From: Bacteroidia bacterium
GTDB taxonomy: Bacteria; Bacteroidota; Bacteroidia; Bacteroidales; CAJPTX01
DNA length: 26,291 nt
Assembly: GCA_905373475.1 (NCBI GenBank)
Contig: CAJPTC010000035.1
Coordinates: 1 to 26,291, forward strand
Direction: 5' to 3'
Made by a program: the position numbers and the translations under genes
The notes under the pieces: generated by a model
The model's database searches: none
What the model saw: only the letters and a program-made list of their open reading frames with translations
What the model was told of the DNA's origin: nothing
Part shown: piece after piece, positions 15,088 through 24,200 of the stretch
Layout: every line of letters begins with the position of its first letter
Numbering within the stretch: position 1 is the first letter of the stretch

Positions 15088-15540
15088 ATGGCGAAAGAAG
15101 TAGCAGGGTATTTGAAGCTACAGGTTCCTGGAGGAGCGGCGAAGCCAGCCCCCCCTATAGGTCCGGCTCTTGGGTCTCGTGGCGTAAATATTCAGGAGTT
15201 CTGCAAGCAGTTTAACGCACGTACGCAGGATCTTACAGGCAAGATCCTGCCAGTGGTCATTACGATTTACACCGACAAGTCGTTCGATTTTATCGTAAAG
15301 AAACCACCAGTAGCAGCTGCATTGAAGGATTTCTTGAAACTCAAATCGGGATCTGCGGCTCCCAATCGTACACGAGTAGGGACGTTGACGTGGGATCAGG
15401 TGCGCGAGATAGCTCAGGAAAAGTTGCCCGATCTTAATTGCTTTACCATAGAGTCTGCTATGCGCCTTGTGGCAGGAACGGCTCGTAGTATGGGGATTGT
15501 GGTTAAGGGCGAGTTTCCCTCATCAGAGAAAGGAGCGTAA
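15088..15540 (+). CDS. rplK: 50S ribosomal protein uL11
   Basis: L11 is the base of the GTPase-associated stalk region. The 150-aa protein is slightly longer than the 142 aa of E. coli. The N-terminal domain carries the proline-rich PAPPIGPALGSRGVNIQEFC segment and the C-terminal rRNA-binding domain includes KSGSAAPNRTRVGTLTWDQV and the end GTARSMGIVVKG. The gene starts 17 nt after nusG. Its last codons contain the strong ribosome-binding site of rplA. Confidence 0.98.
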   Translation: MAKEVAGYLKLQVPGGAAKPAPPIGPALGSRGVNIQEFCKQFNARTQDLTGKILPVVITIYTDKSFDFIVKKPPVAAALKDFLKLKSGSAAPNRTRVGTLTWDQVREIAQEKLPDLNCFTIESAMRLVAGTARSMGIVVKGEFPSSEKGA

Positions 15541-15543
15541 CGA

Positions 15544-16245
15544 ATGCGAGTATCTAAAAAGCGCAAAGAGGCTTTGGCTATGGTCGATCTCAAGCGTGTC
15601 TATAGTCTAACGGAAGCTATTGAATTGGTCAAGAAAATGACCTACACAAAGTTTGATGCTTCTGTTGATATAGATATGCGTTTGGGAGTAGATCCGCGCA
15701 AGGCGAATGAGGCGATTCGTGGTGTTGTTTCGTTGCCACATGGTACGGGGAAATCGGTGCGTGTTTTAGCGCTCTGCTCTCCCGAACATGAACAAGAAGC
15801 GAAAGATGCAGGAGCTGACTACGCAGGGCTTGATGAGTTTATTGAGAAGATAAAGGGCGGCTGGCTCGAATTCGATGTGGTAATAGCTATGCCACAATTG
15901 ATGGGAAAGGTCGGACAAATTGCTCGTATTCTCGGTCCGCGTGGTTTGATGCCTAATCCGAAAAGCGGAACGGTTACTCAAGAAATTGGTAAAGCAGTTG
16001 CTGAGGTTAAGAAGGGAAAGATAGATTTCCGTGTAGATAAATTTGGTGTGATGCACGTCTCTCTGGGGCGCGTATCTTTCAGCGTTGAACAGTTGGTAGA
16101 CAATGCACGCGAATTCATTGCAACGGTAAATCGTCTTAAGCCTAATTCCTTGAAGGGAACTTATGTGCGTAGCATCTATCTGTCTAGCACGATGAGCCCT
16201 GGCGTAAATGTCGATGTGCAAGCATTGCGTGATACGACTCTCTAA
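15544..16245 (+). CDS. rplA: 50S ribosomal protein uL1
   Basis: L1 forms the mobile stalk near the E site and in many bacteria represses its own operon. The 233-aa length is typical. Recognisable segments include VDIDMRLGVDPRKANEAIRG, the L1 signature region GQIARILGPRGLMPNPKSGT, and the end LSSTMSPGVNVDVQAL. The ATG is 3 nt after the rplK stop, with AAAGGAG (15529-15535) 8 nt upstream, one of the few strong Shine-Dalgarno sequences in this window. Confidence 0.98.
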   Translation: MRVSKKRKEALAMVDLKRVYSLTEAIELVKKMTYTKFDASVDIDMRLGVDPRKANEAIRGVVSLPHGTGKSVRVLALCSPEHEQEAKDAGADYAGLDEFIEKIKGGWLEFDVVIAMPQLMGKVGQIARILGPRGLMPNPKSGTVTQEIGKAVAEVKKGKIDFRVDKFGVMHVSLGRVSFSVEQLVDNAREFIATVNRLKPNSLKGTYVRSIYLSSTMSPGVNVDVQALRDTTL

Positions 16246-16250
16246 ACCTG

Positions 16251-16256
16251 AGGAGG
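16251..16256 (+). promoter_or_regulatory. Strong Shine-Dalgarno sequence deciding the rplJ start
   Basis: AGGAGG lies 7 nt before the ATG at 16264. It favours that ATG over the in-frame TTG at 16258. Such a perfect site is unusual here, since most neighbours have none. Confidence 0.8.
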
Positions 16257-16263
16257 ATTGACG

Positions 16264-16782
16264 ATGACAAGAGAAGAGAAGCGTGTGATTGTTGATGCTT
16301 TGAAAGAGCGTCTGACGCAGTATCCTCATTTCTATATTGTAGAAATGAAGGGCTTAAATGCGGGCGATACGTCTACATTGCGCCGCCAATGTTTTGAAAA
16401 GGGAGTGGAGTTGGTTTTAGTGAAAAACACTCTTTTCCGTATCGCATTGGAAGAAGTCAATAATACGTATGTGTCAGATCTGACACAGGTACTCAATGGT
16501 ACCTCGTCGGTGTTCTTTTCCGCAGTAGGCAATATGCCTGCCCGTGTTATAAAGGATTTCCGTAATGACGAGCGTCCTTTGACCCTCAAGGCAGCATACG
16601 TAGAAGAGTCGTTGTATGTTGGCGATGGTCAACTTTCGACTTTGGCTACATTGAAGAGTCGCGAAGAGTTAATCGCTGATGTCGTTGCATTGCTACAGTC
16701 GCCTGCGCAGAACCTTATTTCTGCTTTGCAGTCGGGCAGCAACTTGATCAGTGGCGTGGTGAAAACGCTCGAATCGCGTTAA
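16264..16782 (+). CDS. rplJ: 50S ribosomal protein uL10
   Basis: L10 anchors L7/L12 dimers to the ribosome. The start chosen gives 172 aa: MTREEKRVIVDALKERL, then a core with GLNAGDTSTLRRQCFEKG and LVLVKNTLFRIALEE, and a C-terminal helix that binds L7/L12 (ending SGVVKTLESR). A TTG two codons earlier is possible but the AGGAGG spacing supports the ATG. The gap from rplA is only 18 nt, leaving no room for the usual long L10 leader structure outside the rplA coding region. Confidence 0.97.
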   Translation: MTREEKRVIVDALKERLTQYPHFYIVEMKGLNAGDTSTLRRQCFEKGVELVLVKNTLFRIALEEVNNTYVSDLTQVLNGTSSVFFSAVGNMPARVIKDFRNDERPLTLKAAYVEESLYVGDGQLSTLATLKSREELIADVVALLQSPAQNLISALQSGSNLISGVVKTLESR

Positions 16783-16838
16783 TGTGTTTTTTGTGTTAGT
16801 GGTTTTATTTGTTGAATTGAGTTTAATAATCGAGTGAG

Positions 16839-17213
16839 ATGGCCGATTTGAATAAATTAGCGGAAGAGTTGGTTAATTTGACAGTGAAGGATGCTGTAGA
16901 ACTAGGCAAGATCCTTAAGGAACAATATGGTATTGAGCCAGCTGCGGCAGCTGTTGCAGTTGCTGCTCCTGCTGCTGGCGGTGCTGCTGCGGCAGAAGAA
17001 AAGAATTCCTTCGACGTGATCTTGAAATCGCCAGGTGGTGCTAAGCTTGCAATTGTTAAGTTGGTGAAGGATCTGACGGGACTAGGACTCAAGGAAGCTA
17101 AGGAATTGGTAGATGCCGCTCCAAAAGCTTTGAAGGAAGGCGTATCCAAGGAAGAAGCAGAATCTTTGAAGACGCAATTAGAAGAAGCTGGTGCTGAAGT
17201 TGAGTTGAAGTAG
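16839..17213 (+). CDS. rplL: 50S ribosomal protein bL12 (L7/L12)
   Basis: Multi-copy stalk protein that recruits translational GTPases. The 124-aa protein has the N-terminal dimerisation domain (about 1-33), an Ala-rich hinge (about 35-53) and the globular C-terminal domain beginning near NSFDVILKS and including KLAIVKLVKDLTGLGLKEAK and the end AGAEVELK. It follows rplJ by 56 nt. Two hairpins lie between it and rpoB. Confidence 0.98.
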   Translation: MADLNKLAEELVNLTVKDAVELGKILKEQYGIEPAAAAVAVAAPAAGGAAAAEEKNSFDVILKSPGGAKLAIVKLVKDLTGLGLKEAKELVDAAPKALKEGVSKEEAESLKTQLEEAGAEVELK

Positions 17214-17232
17214 GGTCTGGGCTCTGAATGGT

Positions 17233-17255
17233 AGAAAGCCTGTTCAGGTCTTTCT
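17233..17255 (+). other. First hairpin in the rplL-rpoB spacer
   Basis: AGAAAGCCTG (17233-17242) folds back on CAGG(T)CTTTCT (17245-17255) with one bulged T and a TT turn. A TT-rich stretch follows. It starts 19 nt after rplL and could be a leaky terminator or an RNA-processing site. Confidence 0.5.
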
Positions 17256-17273
17256 TTACGAAGAATACACAGG

Positions 17274-17305
17274 GGTTTGCAATCGTTTTTTAGCGATTGC
17301 AAACC
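17274..17305 (+). other. Second, perfect 12-bp hairpin in the rplL-rpoB spacer
   Basis: GGTTTGCAATCG (17274-17285) pairs perfectly with CGATTGCAAACC (17294-17305) around an 8-nt T-rich loop. No T-run follows, so a simple intrinsic terminator is unlikely. In E. coli an attenuator and an RNase III site lie in the same spacer, and an analogous role is inferred here. Confidence 0.65.
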
Positions 17306-17361
17306 TTGTGTGGTTTGAAGATATTTTACAAGAAAAGTATTTGTAAATACACCAGATCCCT

Positions 17362-20300
17362 ATGGCATCAGCACAAAATCAGAGAGTAAGTTTTGCGCGC
17401 GCAAGAGCGCAGTTTGAGTACCCCGACTTCTTGGAGGTGCAGGTCGAGAGTTTTAGAGCATTTTTCAGACTCTGGACTACCCCCGAAGAACGAAAGAATG
17501 AGGGACTCTATAAAGTCTTTGCCGAGACTTTTCCCATTAAAGACAGTCGGAACAGCTACACGCTCGAGTTCTTAGACTATTATATCGAGCCTTCCAGATA
17601 TTCGATTGAGGAGTGCATTGAGCGGGGCGCTACCTACGGCGTCTCCTTAAAGGCAAAGCTCCGTCTAAGCTGTAACGACGAGTCGCACGTCGATTTTAAG
17701 GCGCTTACGCAAGATGTCTTTCTGGGGTCTATTCCAGATATGACGCCGCGCGGTACGTTTGTAATCAACGGCGCAGAGCGTGTCGTGGTCTCACAGCTAC
17801 ACAGATCCCCAGGCGTATTCTTTGCGCAGAGCGTGCATAACAATGGTACGAAATTATATTCGGCGCGTATCATTCCATTTAAGGGATCGTGGATTGAGTT
17901 TGCTACGGACATCAATAATGTGATGTACGCCTACATTGATCGGCGTAAGAAGATGCCCGTTACGACACTTCTCCGTGCAATCGGTTACAGCTCCGATAAA
18001 GATATTCTCGATATCTATGGTCTTGCCGAAGAGGTTAAAGTGAACGAAAAGAACATCGAGAAATATAAAGGGCGCGTTTTGGCGGGTAGGCTCTCTCAGG
18101 TTTGGAGAGAGGACTTTGTCGATGAGGATACGGGCGAATTAGTCATGATTGAGCGCTACGATCCGCTTCTTGAGCGCGGTGTTGTGCTTGATGATGATAA
18201 TATTAAGATTATTCTCGAGAACGGTATTACCTCTCTTACGCTCCAGAGCGACTCTGTGGCTACGACCGAGTATAAAATTATCTATGATACTTTAGAGAAG
18301 GATCCAACGAACGATACGAAGGAAGCGGTAACCTACATATATCGTTTGTTGCGTAACTCCGAACCACCAGACGAACAAGTAGCACATGAAGCTATAGAGA
18401 ACTTGTTCTTCTCTAGCAAACGTTATGATTTGGGTAGCGTTGGTCGGTTTAAGATCAATCGTAAGCTCCATCTTAATATAGATGAAAACGAGCACGTGCT
18501 TACCAACGAGGATATCGTTCAGATTATCAAGTATCTGATTGAACTCAAGAATGTAAAAGCAGACGTGGATGATATAGACCATTTAAGTAACCGTCGTGTA
18601 CGTACGGTCGGCGAACAATTGGCTAGCTATTTTAACGTGGGCTTACAGCGCATGGCGCGTACAATACGCGAGCGTATGAATGTCCGCGACAATGAGGTAT
18701 TTGGTCCTACGGATCTCATTAACTCGAAGACTTTAACCTCTGTAATCAATTCCTTCTTTGGCACGAACCAGTTGTCGCAGTTTATGGATCAAACCAATCC
18801 GTTGGCTGAGATGACGCACAAGCGCCGTCTTTCGGCATTAGGACCTGGTGGTCTGTCGCGAGACCGTGCTGGGTTCGAGGTGCGAGATGTGCATTATACG
18901 CACTACGGACGTTTGTGTCCTATTGAAACACCTGAAGGACCTAACATTGGTCTTATTTCTTCACTCTGTGTATTTGCACGGATCAATGCCATGGGCTTTA
19001 TTGAAACGCCCTACCGCAAAGTACATGATGGGAAGGTTGATTTCTCTGCAAATGGTGTTGTATACTGCTCAGCAGAGGAAGAAGAAAAGCTGATCATTGC
19101 ACAGGCGAATGCGCCTATTGCAGATGATGATCACTTTAAGAATCCGAAAGTACGTGCACGTCACGAAGGGGACTTCCCATTAGCCGATGCGAATGAGATT
19201 GCGCTCATGGATGTGGCGCCGAACCAGATTGCTTCCATTGCAGCGTCTCTAATTCCTTTCTTGGAAAACGACGATGCAAACCGTGCACTCATGGGGTCAA
19301 ACATGATGCGTCAGGCTGTGCCGCTTCTTGTGCCCGAAGCGCCGATTGTTGGTACTGGGCTTGAGGGAATGGTAGTGCGCGATAGTCGTGTACAGGCAGT
19401 AGCAGAAGGAGATGGCGAGGTGGTCTATGTAGATGCCGATCGGATCGTCGTAAAATACGAACAAACCGAGGAAGAAGCCTTTGTAAGTTTTGATGGTTCT
19501 GAAAAGACGTATACGCTCCCGAAATTCTTAAAGACCAATCAGAATACAAGTCTTACGCTGCGCCCCATCGTATCGAAGGGACAAAAGGTAAAGAAGGGAG
19601 ACTTGCTGTCAGACGGTTATGCAACCGATCATGGAGAATTAGCGCTCGGACGAAACCTTTTGGTGGCTTTCATGCCTTGGAAAGGGTACAACTTCGAGGA
19701 TGCTATTGTGATAAACGAGCGTCTTGTGCGTGAAGATTACTTTACTTCAGTGCACGTCGATGAATATATACTAGAGGTGCGCGATACCAAGCGCGGACAG
19801 GAAGAATTGACCTCCGACATCCCCAATGTAAGCGAAGAAGCTACCAAGGAGCTGGATGAGCATGGGATGATTCGTATAGGCGCGCGGGTCGTGCCTGGAG
19901 ATATACTGATAGGTAAAATTACTCCGAAGGGCGAATCAGATCCCTCGGCTGAGGAGAAGCTATTAAGAGCCATTTTCGGAGATAAGGCTGGTGATGTGAA
20001 AGATGCATCCTTGAAGGCGCCGCCCTCTCTTTATGGTGTAGTAATCCGTAAACACCTCTTCTCGGGGGTGAATAAGGATGCACGTAGTAGCCGTGGTAGT
20101 AGCAAGGTTGATCTCGAAAAGGTAGAGAGCAACTTCAATCGTGATGTCTCTCAAATACGCGATCTGCTGGTTGAGAAACTTGCTGAAAAGCTTAACGGCA
20201 AGGTCTCGCAAGGTGTAGTAAACTACACGGGCGAAGTGAAAATTGCGAAAGGGCAGAAGTTCGTAACAAAGAACCTACAAATGCTCGATTTCCTTGAAGT

Positions 20301-21174
20301 TGATCCATTCCGTTGGGTAGCAGACAAGGCATTGAACGATCTGGTAGTCAAGTTGATTATGAACTATGTGCGCAAGTACCGTGAATTCGATGCAGAGCGC
20401 CAACGCCGTATAGCAAAAATCCAAATTGGCGATGAGATGCCCGCTGGAATTCTGCAAATGGCAAAGGTCTACATTGCAAAGAAGCGTAAGATCCGTGTGG
20501 GCGACAAGATGGCAGGACGTCACGGGAATAAGGGTATTGTTGCAAAGATTGTCCGCGATTCTGATATGCCTTTCTTGCCCGATGGAACGCCGATGGACAT
20601 TGTACTTAACCCCTTGGGTGTGCCTTCGCGTATGAACCTCGGTCAGATCTATGAAACCATTCTGGGCTGGGCAGGGCGTAAACTCGATCTTAAGTTTGCC
20701 ACACCTGTTTTTGATGGCGCTACCCTAGACGACATCACCGAGTATACCGAGAAAGCAGGACTACCTCGTTTTGGAAAGATACAGTTGCGCGATGGCGGTT
20801 CTGGCGAGCTTTTCGATCAACCTGCTACCGTGGGCGTAATCTATATGCTGAAACTGGGTCACATGGTTGATGACAAGATGCATGCTCGCTCTATTGGTCC
20901 TTACTCGCTCATAACTCAGCAGCCACTCGGAGGTAAAGCTCAGTTCGGAGGTCAGCGTTTCGGGGAAATGGAGGTTTGGGCACTCGAAGCCTTCGGTGCG
21001 GCACATATCCTTCAAGAGATCCTTACGGTAAAGTCTGACGATGTAGAAGGACGTGCGCGTACTTACGAGGCTATCGTGAAGGGAGAATTGATGCCGAAGC
21101 CAGGTATCCCCGAATCGCTCAACGTATTGTTGCACGAGTTAAAGGGACTTGGGTTGAATATAAAGTTTGATTAA
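17362..21174 (+). CDS. rpoB: RNA polymerase beta subunit
   Basis: Catalytic beta subunit, full length at 1270 aa as usual for Bacteroidota. Conserved blocks include the rifampicin pocket QLSQFMDQTNPLAEMTHKRR and LSALGPGGLSRDRAGFEV, the CPIETPEGPNIGLI motif, and C-terminal GGKAQFGGQRFGEMEVWALE. Asp476, His486 and Ser491, which match E. coli Asp516, His526 and Ser531, are all wild type, so no classic rifampicin-resistance change is present at those sites. The gene is 148 nt downstream of rplL, separated by two hairpins, and 26 nt upstream of rpoC. No Shine-Dalgarno sequence is seen. Confidence 0.99.
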   Translation: MASAQNQRVSFARARAQFEYPDFLEVQVESFRAFFRLWTTPEERKNEGLYKVFAETFPIKDSRNSYTLEFLDYYIEPSRYSIEECIERGATYGVSLKAKLRLSCNDESHVDFKALTQDVFLGSIPDMTPRGTFVINGAERVVVSQLHRSPGVFFAQSVHNNGTKLYSARIIPFKGSWIEFATDINNVMYAYIDRRKKMPVTTLLRAIGYSSDKDILDIYGLAEEVKVNEKNIEKYKGRVLAGRLSQVWREDFVDEDTGELVMIERYDPLLERGVVLDDDNIKIILENGITSLTLQSDSVATTEYKIIYDTLEKDPTNDTKEAVTYIYRLLRNSEPPDEQVAHEAIENLFFSSKRYDLGSVGRFKINRKLHLNIDENEHVLTNEDIVQIIKYLIELKNVKADVDDIDHLSNRRVRTVGEQLASYFNVGLQRMARTIRERMNVRDNEVFGPTDLINSKTLTSVINSFFGTNQLSQFMDQTNPLAEMTHKRRLSALGPGGLSRDRAGFEVRDVHYTHYGRLCPIETPEGPNIGLISSLCVFARINAMGFIETPYRKVHDGKVDFSANGVVYCSAEEEEKLIIAQANAPIADDDHFKNPKVRARHEGDFPLADANEIALMDVAPNQIASIAASLIPFLENDDANRALMGSNMMRQAVPLLVPEAPIVGTGLEGMVVRDSRVQAVAEGDGEVVYVDADRIVVKYEQTEEEAFVSFDGSEKTYTLPKFLKTNQNTSLTLRPIVSKGQKVKKGDLLSDGYATDHGELALGRNLLVAFMPWKGYNFEDAIVINERLVREDYFTSVHVDEYILEVRDTKRGQEELTSDIPNVSEEATKELDEHGMIRIGARVVPGDILIGKITPKGESDPSAEEKLLRAIFGDKAGDVKDASLKAPPSLYGVVIRKHLFSGVNKDARSSRGSSKVDLEKVESNFNRDVSQIRDLLVEKLAEKLNGKVSQGVVNYTGEVKIAKGQKFVTKNLQMLDFLEVDPFRWVADKALNDLVVKLIMNYVRKYREFDAERQRRIAKIQIGDEMPAGILQMAKVYIAKKRKIRVGDKMAGRHGNKGIVAKIVRDSDMPFLPDGTPMDIVLNPLGVPSRMNLGQIYETILGWAGRKLDLKFATPVFDGATLDDITEYTEKAGLPRFGKIQLRDGGSGELFDQPATVGVIYMLKLGHMVDDKMHARSIGPYSLITQQPLGGKAQFGGQRFGEMEVWALEAFGAAHILQEILTVKSDDVEGRARTYEAIVKGELMPKPGIPESLNVLLHELKGLGLNIKFD

Positions 21175-21200
21175 GGTGTGCGCTTTTAACAGAAAGATTC

Positions 21201-24200
21201 ATGGCTTATCGTAAAGAAAATAAGGAGTCTGCTCAGTTTACGAGCATCACCATAAGTTTGGCGGCACCCAATGAGATCCTAGAGCGTTCAAGTGGCGAAG
21301 TGGTGCGTCCAGAAACGATAAATTACAGAACCTATAAGCCCGAACGCGATGGTCTCTTTTGTGAGAAGATCTTCGGTCCTGTAAAGGATTTCGAATGCCA
21401 TTGCGGAAAATATAAGCGTGTTCGTTATAAGGGGATTGTTTGCGATCGTTGCGGTGTTGAAGTTACTGAAAAGAAGGTGCGGCGCGAACGCACAGGACAC
21501 ATAGAGCTTGTTGTTCCTGTTGCGCATATCTGGTATTTTCGCTCGTTACCTAACAAAATAGGGCATCTTTTGGGGCTTCCTAGCAAGAAGCTCGAAATGG
21601 TGATTTACTATGAACGCTACGTTGTTCTGAATCCTGGGAAGACCGCTTATAAAAAGATGGATCTGCTGACCGAGGAAGAGTATTCCGAGGCGCTCAAAGT
21701 AAATCCTGACAATGCTTCTCTAGCCGACGATCACCCCGACAAGTTTGTCGCGGCTATGGGGGCTGGTGCACTAGAACAGCTACTTGCGCAGATCGATCTA
21801 GATGAGTTAAGTAGTTCGTTGCGCGATAAGGTAGAGCACGAAACCTCCCAGCAGCGCAAAAATGAAGCGCTCAAACGTTTGCAAGTGGTTGAAGCGTTTA
21901 GAGAATCGAAGGGAGTGAATAAGCCCGAGTGGATGATCTTGCGTATCGTTCCCGTTATCCCCCCAGAATTGCGCCCATTAGTGCCTTTGGATGGTGGACG
22001 TTTTGCAACTTCCGACTTGAACGATCTCTATCGCCGTGTTATCATACGTAATAATCGTTTGAAAAAACTGCTGGAGATAAAAGCTCCAGATGTGATTCTG
22101 CGAAACGAGAAACGTATGTTGCAGGAGGCGGTGGACTCGCTGTTTGACAATACGCGTCGTGCTAACACGGTTCGTACGGATGGCAATCGTGCGCTAAAGT
22201 CTCTAAGCGATAGTTTGAAAGGGAAGCGTGGACGTTTCCGTCAGAACCTGCTCGGGAAACGTGTAGACTATTCTGCCCGCTCGGTTATCGTTGTAGGACC
22301 TGAATTGAAAATGCATGAGTGCGGTCTTCCGAAAGACATGGCGGCAGAATTATATAAGCCGTTTATCATTCGGAAACTCATGGATCGTGGGGTTGTGAAG
22401 ACCGTAAAATCGGCTCGCAAGATCGTAGATCGTCGCGACCCTGTGATTTGGGACATCCTTGAAAATGAACTCAAGGGGCATCCTGTTCTTCTGAACCGTG
22501 CTCCTACCCTTCACCGACTCGGGATTCAGGCCTTTCAACCGAAGCTCATTGAAGGGAAGGCAATACAGTTGCACCCGCTTGCATGTACGGCATTTAATGC
22601 TGACTTTGACGGTGACCAAATGGCAGTACACTTGCCACTGAGCAATGCGGCTATTGTAGAAGCACAGCTTCTGATGCTCGGGTCGCATAATATTCTTAAC
22701 CCTGCCAATGGGCGTCCTATTACGGTGCCTTCGCAGGACATGGTCTTGGGGCTTTACTACATGACCAAGCCTCGTGACAATGCAAAAGGGGCGGGACGTA
22801 CTTTTTATGGTGCAGAAGAAGCTATAATCGCCTACAACGAGAAGGCTGTAGATCTGCATGCAAAGGTCAAAGTCTTGTATGACGGGAAACTAATAGACAC
22901 GACAGTAGGGCGTATTCTTTTCAACCTGCGTGTTCCCAAGGAACTAGGGTATATTAATATTCTTCTAACCAAAGGTTCGTTGCGAGGCTTGATTGGCGAC
23001 GTGCTGAAGCATACGGGAATCGCACGTACGGCGCAGTTCTTAGATGATATTAAGGAGCTCGGGTATAGGATGGCATTCCAAGGAGGCTTGTCCTTTAACC
23101 TCGACGATGTCATCATTCCTGCTAACAAGCAAAAGATAGTAGAGGCTGGCTATGCGCGAGTAGATGAGATAACCAATAACTATACGCTAGGCTTGGTTAC
23201 GAATCAGGAGCGCTACAACCAAGTGGTAGATGCTTGGAAAAACGTTGTTACCGAGGTTACCGATTCGCTTATGAAAGAGTTGAAGAGCGATAACCAAGGT
23301 TTCAACTCGGTTTACATGATGTTGGATTCGGGCGCGCGTGGTTCAAAAGACCAGATCCGTCAGCTCGGCGGAATGCGTGGACTGATGGCGAAGCCGCAAA
23401 AGTCGGGGGCGAGTGATAATGACGTCATAGAGAACCCGATTCTTTCGAACTTTAAGGAGGGGCTCTCTGTCCTTGAGTTCTTTATTTCGACGCACGGTGC
23501 TCGTAAGGGGTTGGCAGATACGGCTTTGAAAACAGCGGATGCGGGTTATCTGACCCGTCGTCTTGTCGATGTGTCGCAAGATGTGATTATAACAGAGGAA
23601 GATTGCGGTACGCTGCGTGGTTTGATGGCTTCTTATCAGAAACGGAATGAGCAAACTGAGGAGGAAGCGCAGAAAGAGTTCGCAGAAAAACTACTCGGAC
23701 GTGTTTGTGTTGACGATATCCGTGACCCAAAGAGTGGCGACGTTATAATTCCAGCGGGTACAGAGCTTACTGAAAAAGTATGCGATCTGATAAACGAGCA
23801 CAAGGTGCGTCAGGTTGAAATCCGCTCTGTGCTTACATGCGAATCGCAGTTTGGGGTTTGCGCTAAGTGCTATGGACGAAACCTCGCCACAGCGCAAATG
23901 GTACAAAAGGGCGAAGCGGTTGGAATTATTGCGGCGCAGTCTATCGGAGAACCTGGTACACAGCTTACCCTTCGTACCTTCCATACAGGGGGGACTTCAT
24001 CGGGTGCATCGGCTACGTCGTCAATTAAAGTACAGCATAAAGGGAAATTGGTCTTCGATGATCTCAAGGTTATCCATGGCGTAAAACGCGACAACGAAAA
24101 ATGCGATGTCGTGGTAGGGCGTATGGTAACGGTACGTCTAGAGGATCTCGAAACGGGCGAGGCGCTGGAAGCTTATGATGTACCGTATGGCGCATTGCTC

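Noticed and set aside
16823..17302. 159-aa minus-strand frame opposite rplL
   Set aside because: Mirror of the Ala-rich rplL coding sequence; no independent evidence.
17362..21174. Rifampicin-resistance allele in rpoB
   Set aside because: The residues matching E. coli Asp516, His526 and Ser531 are all wild type.
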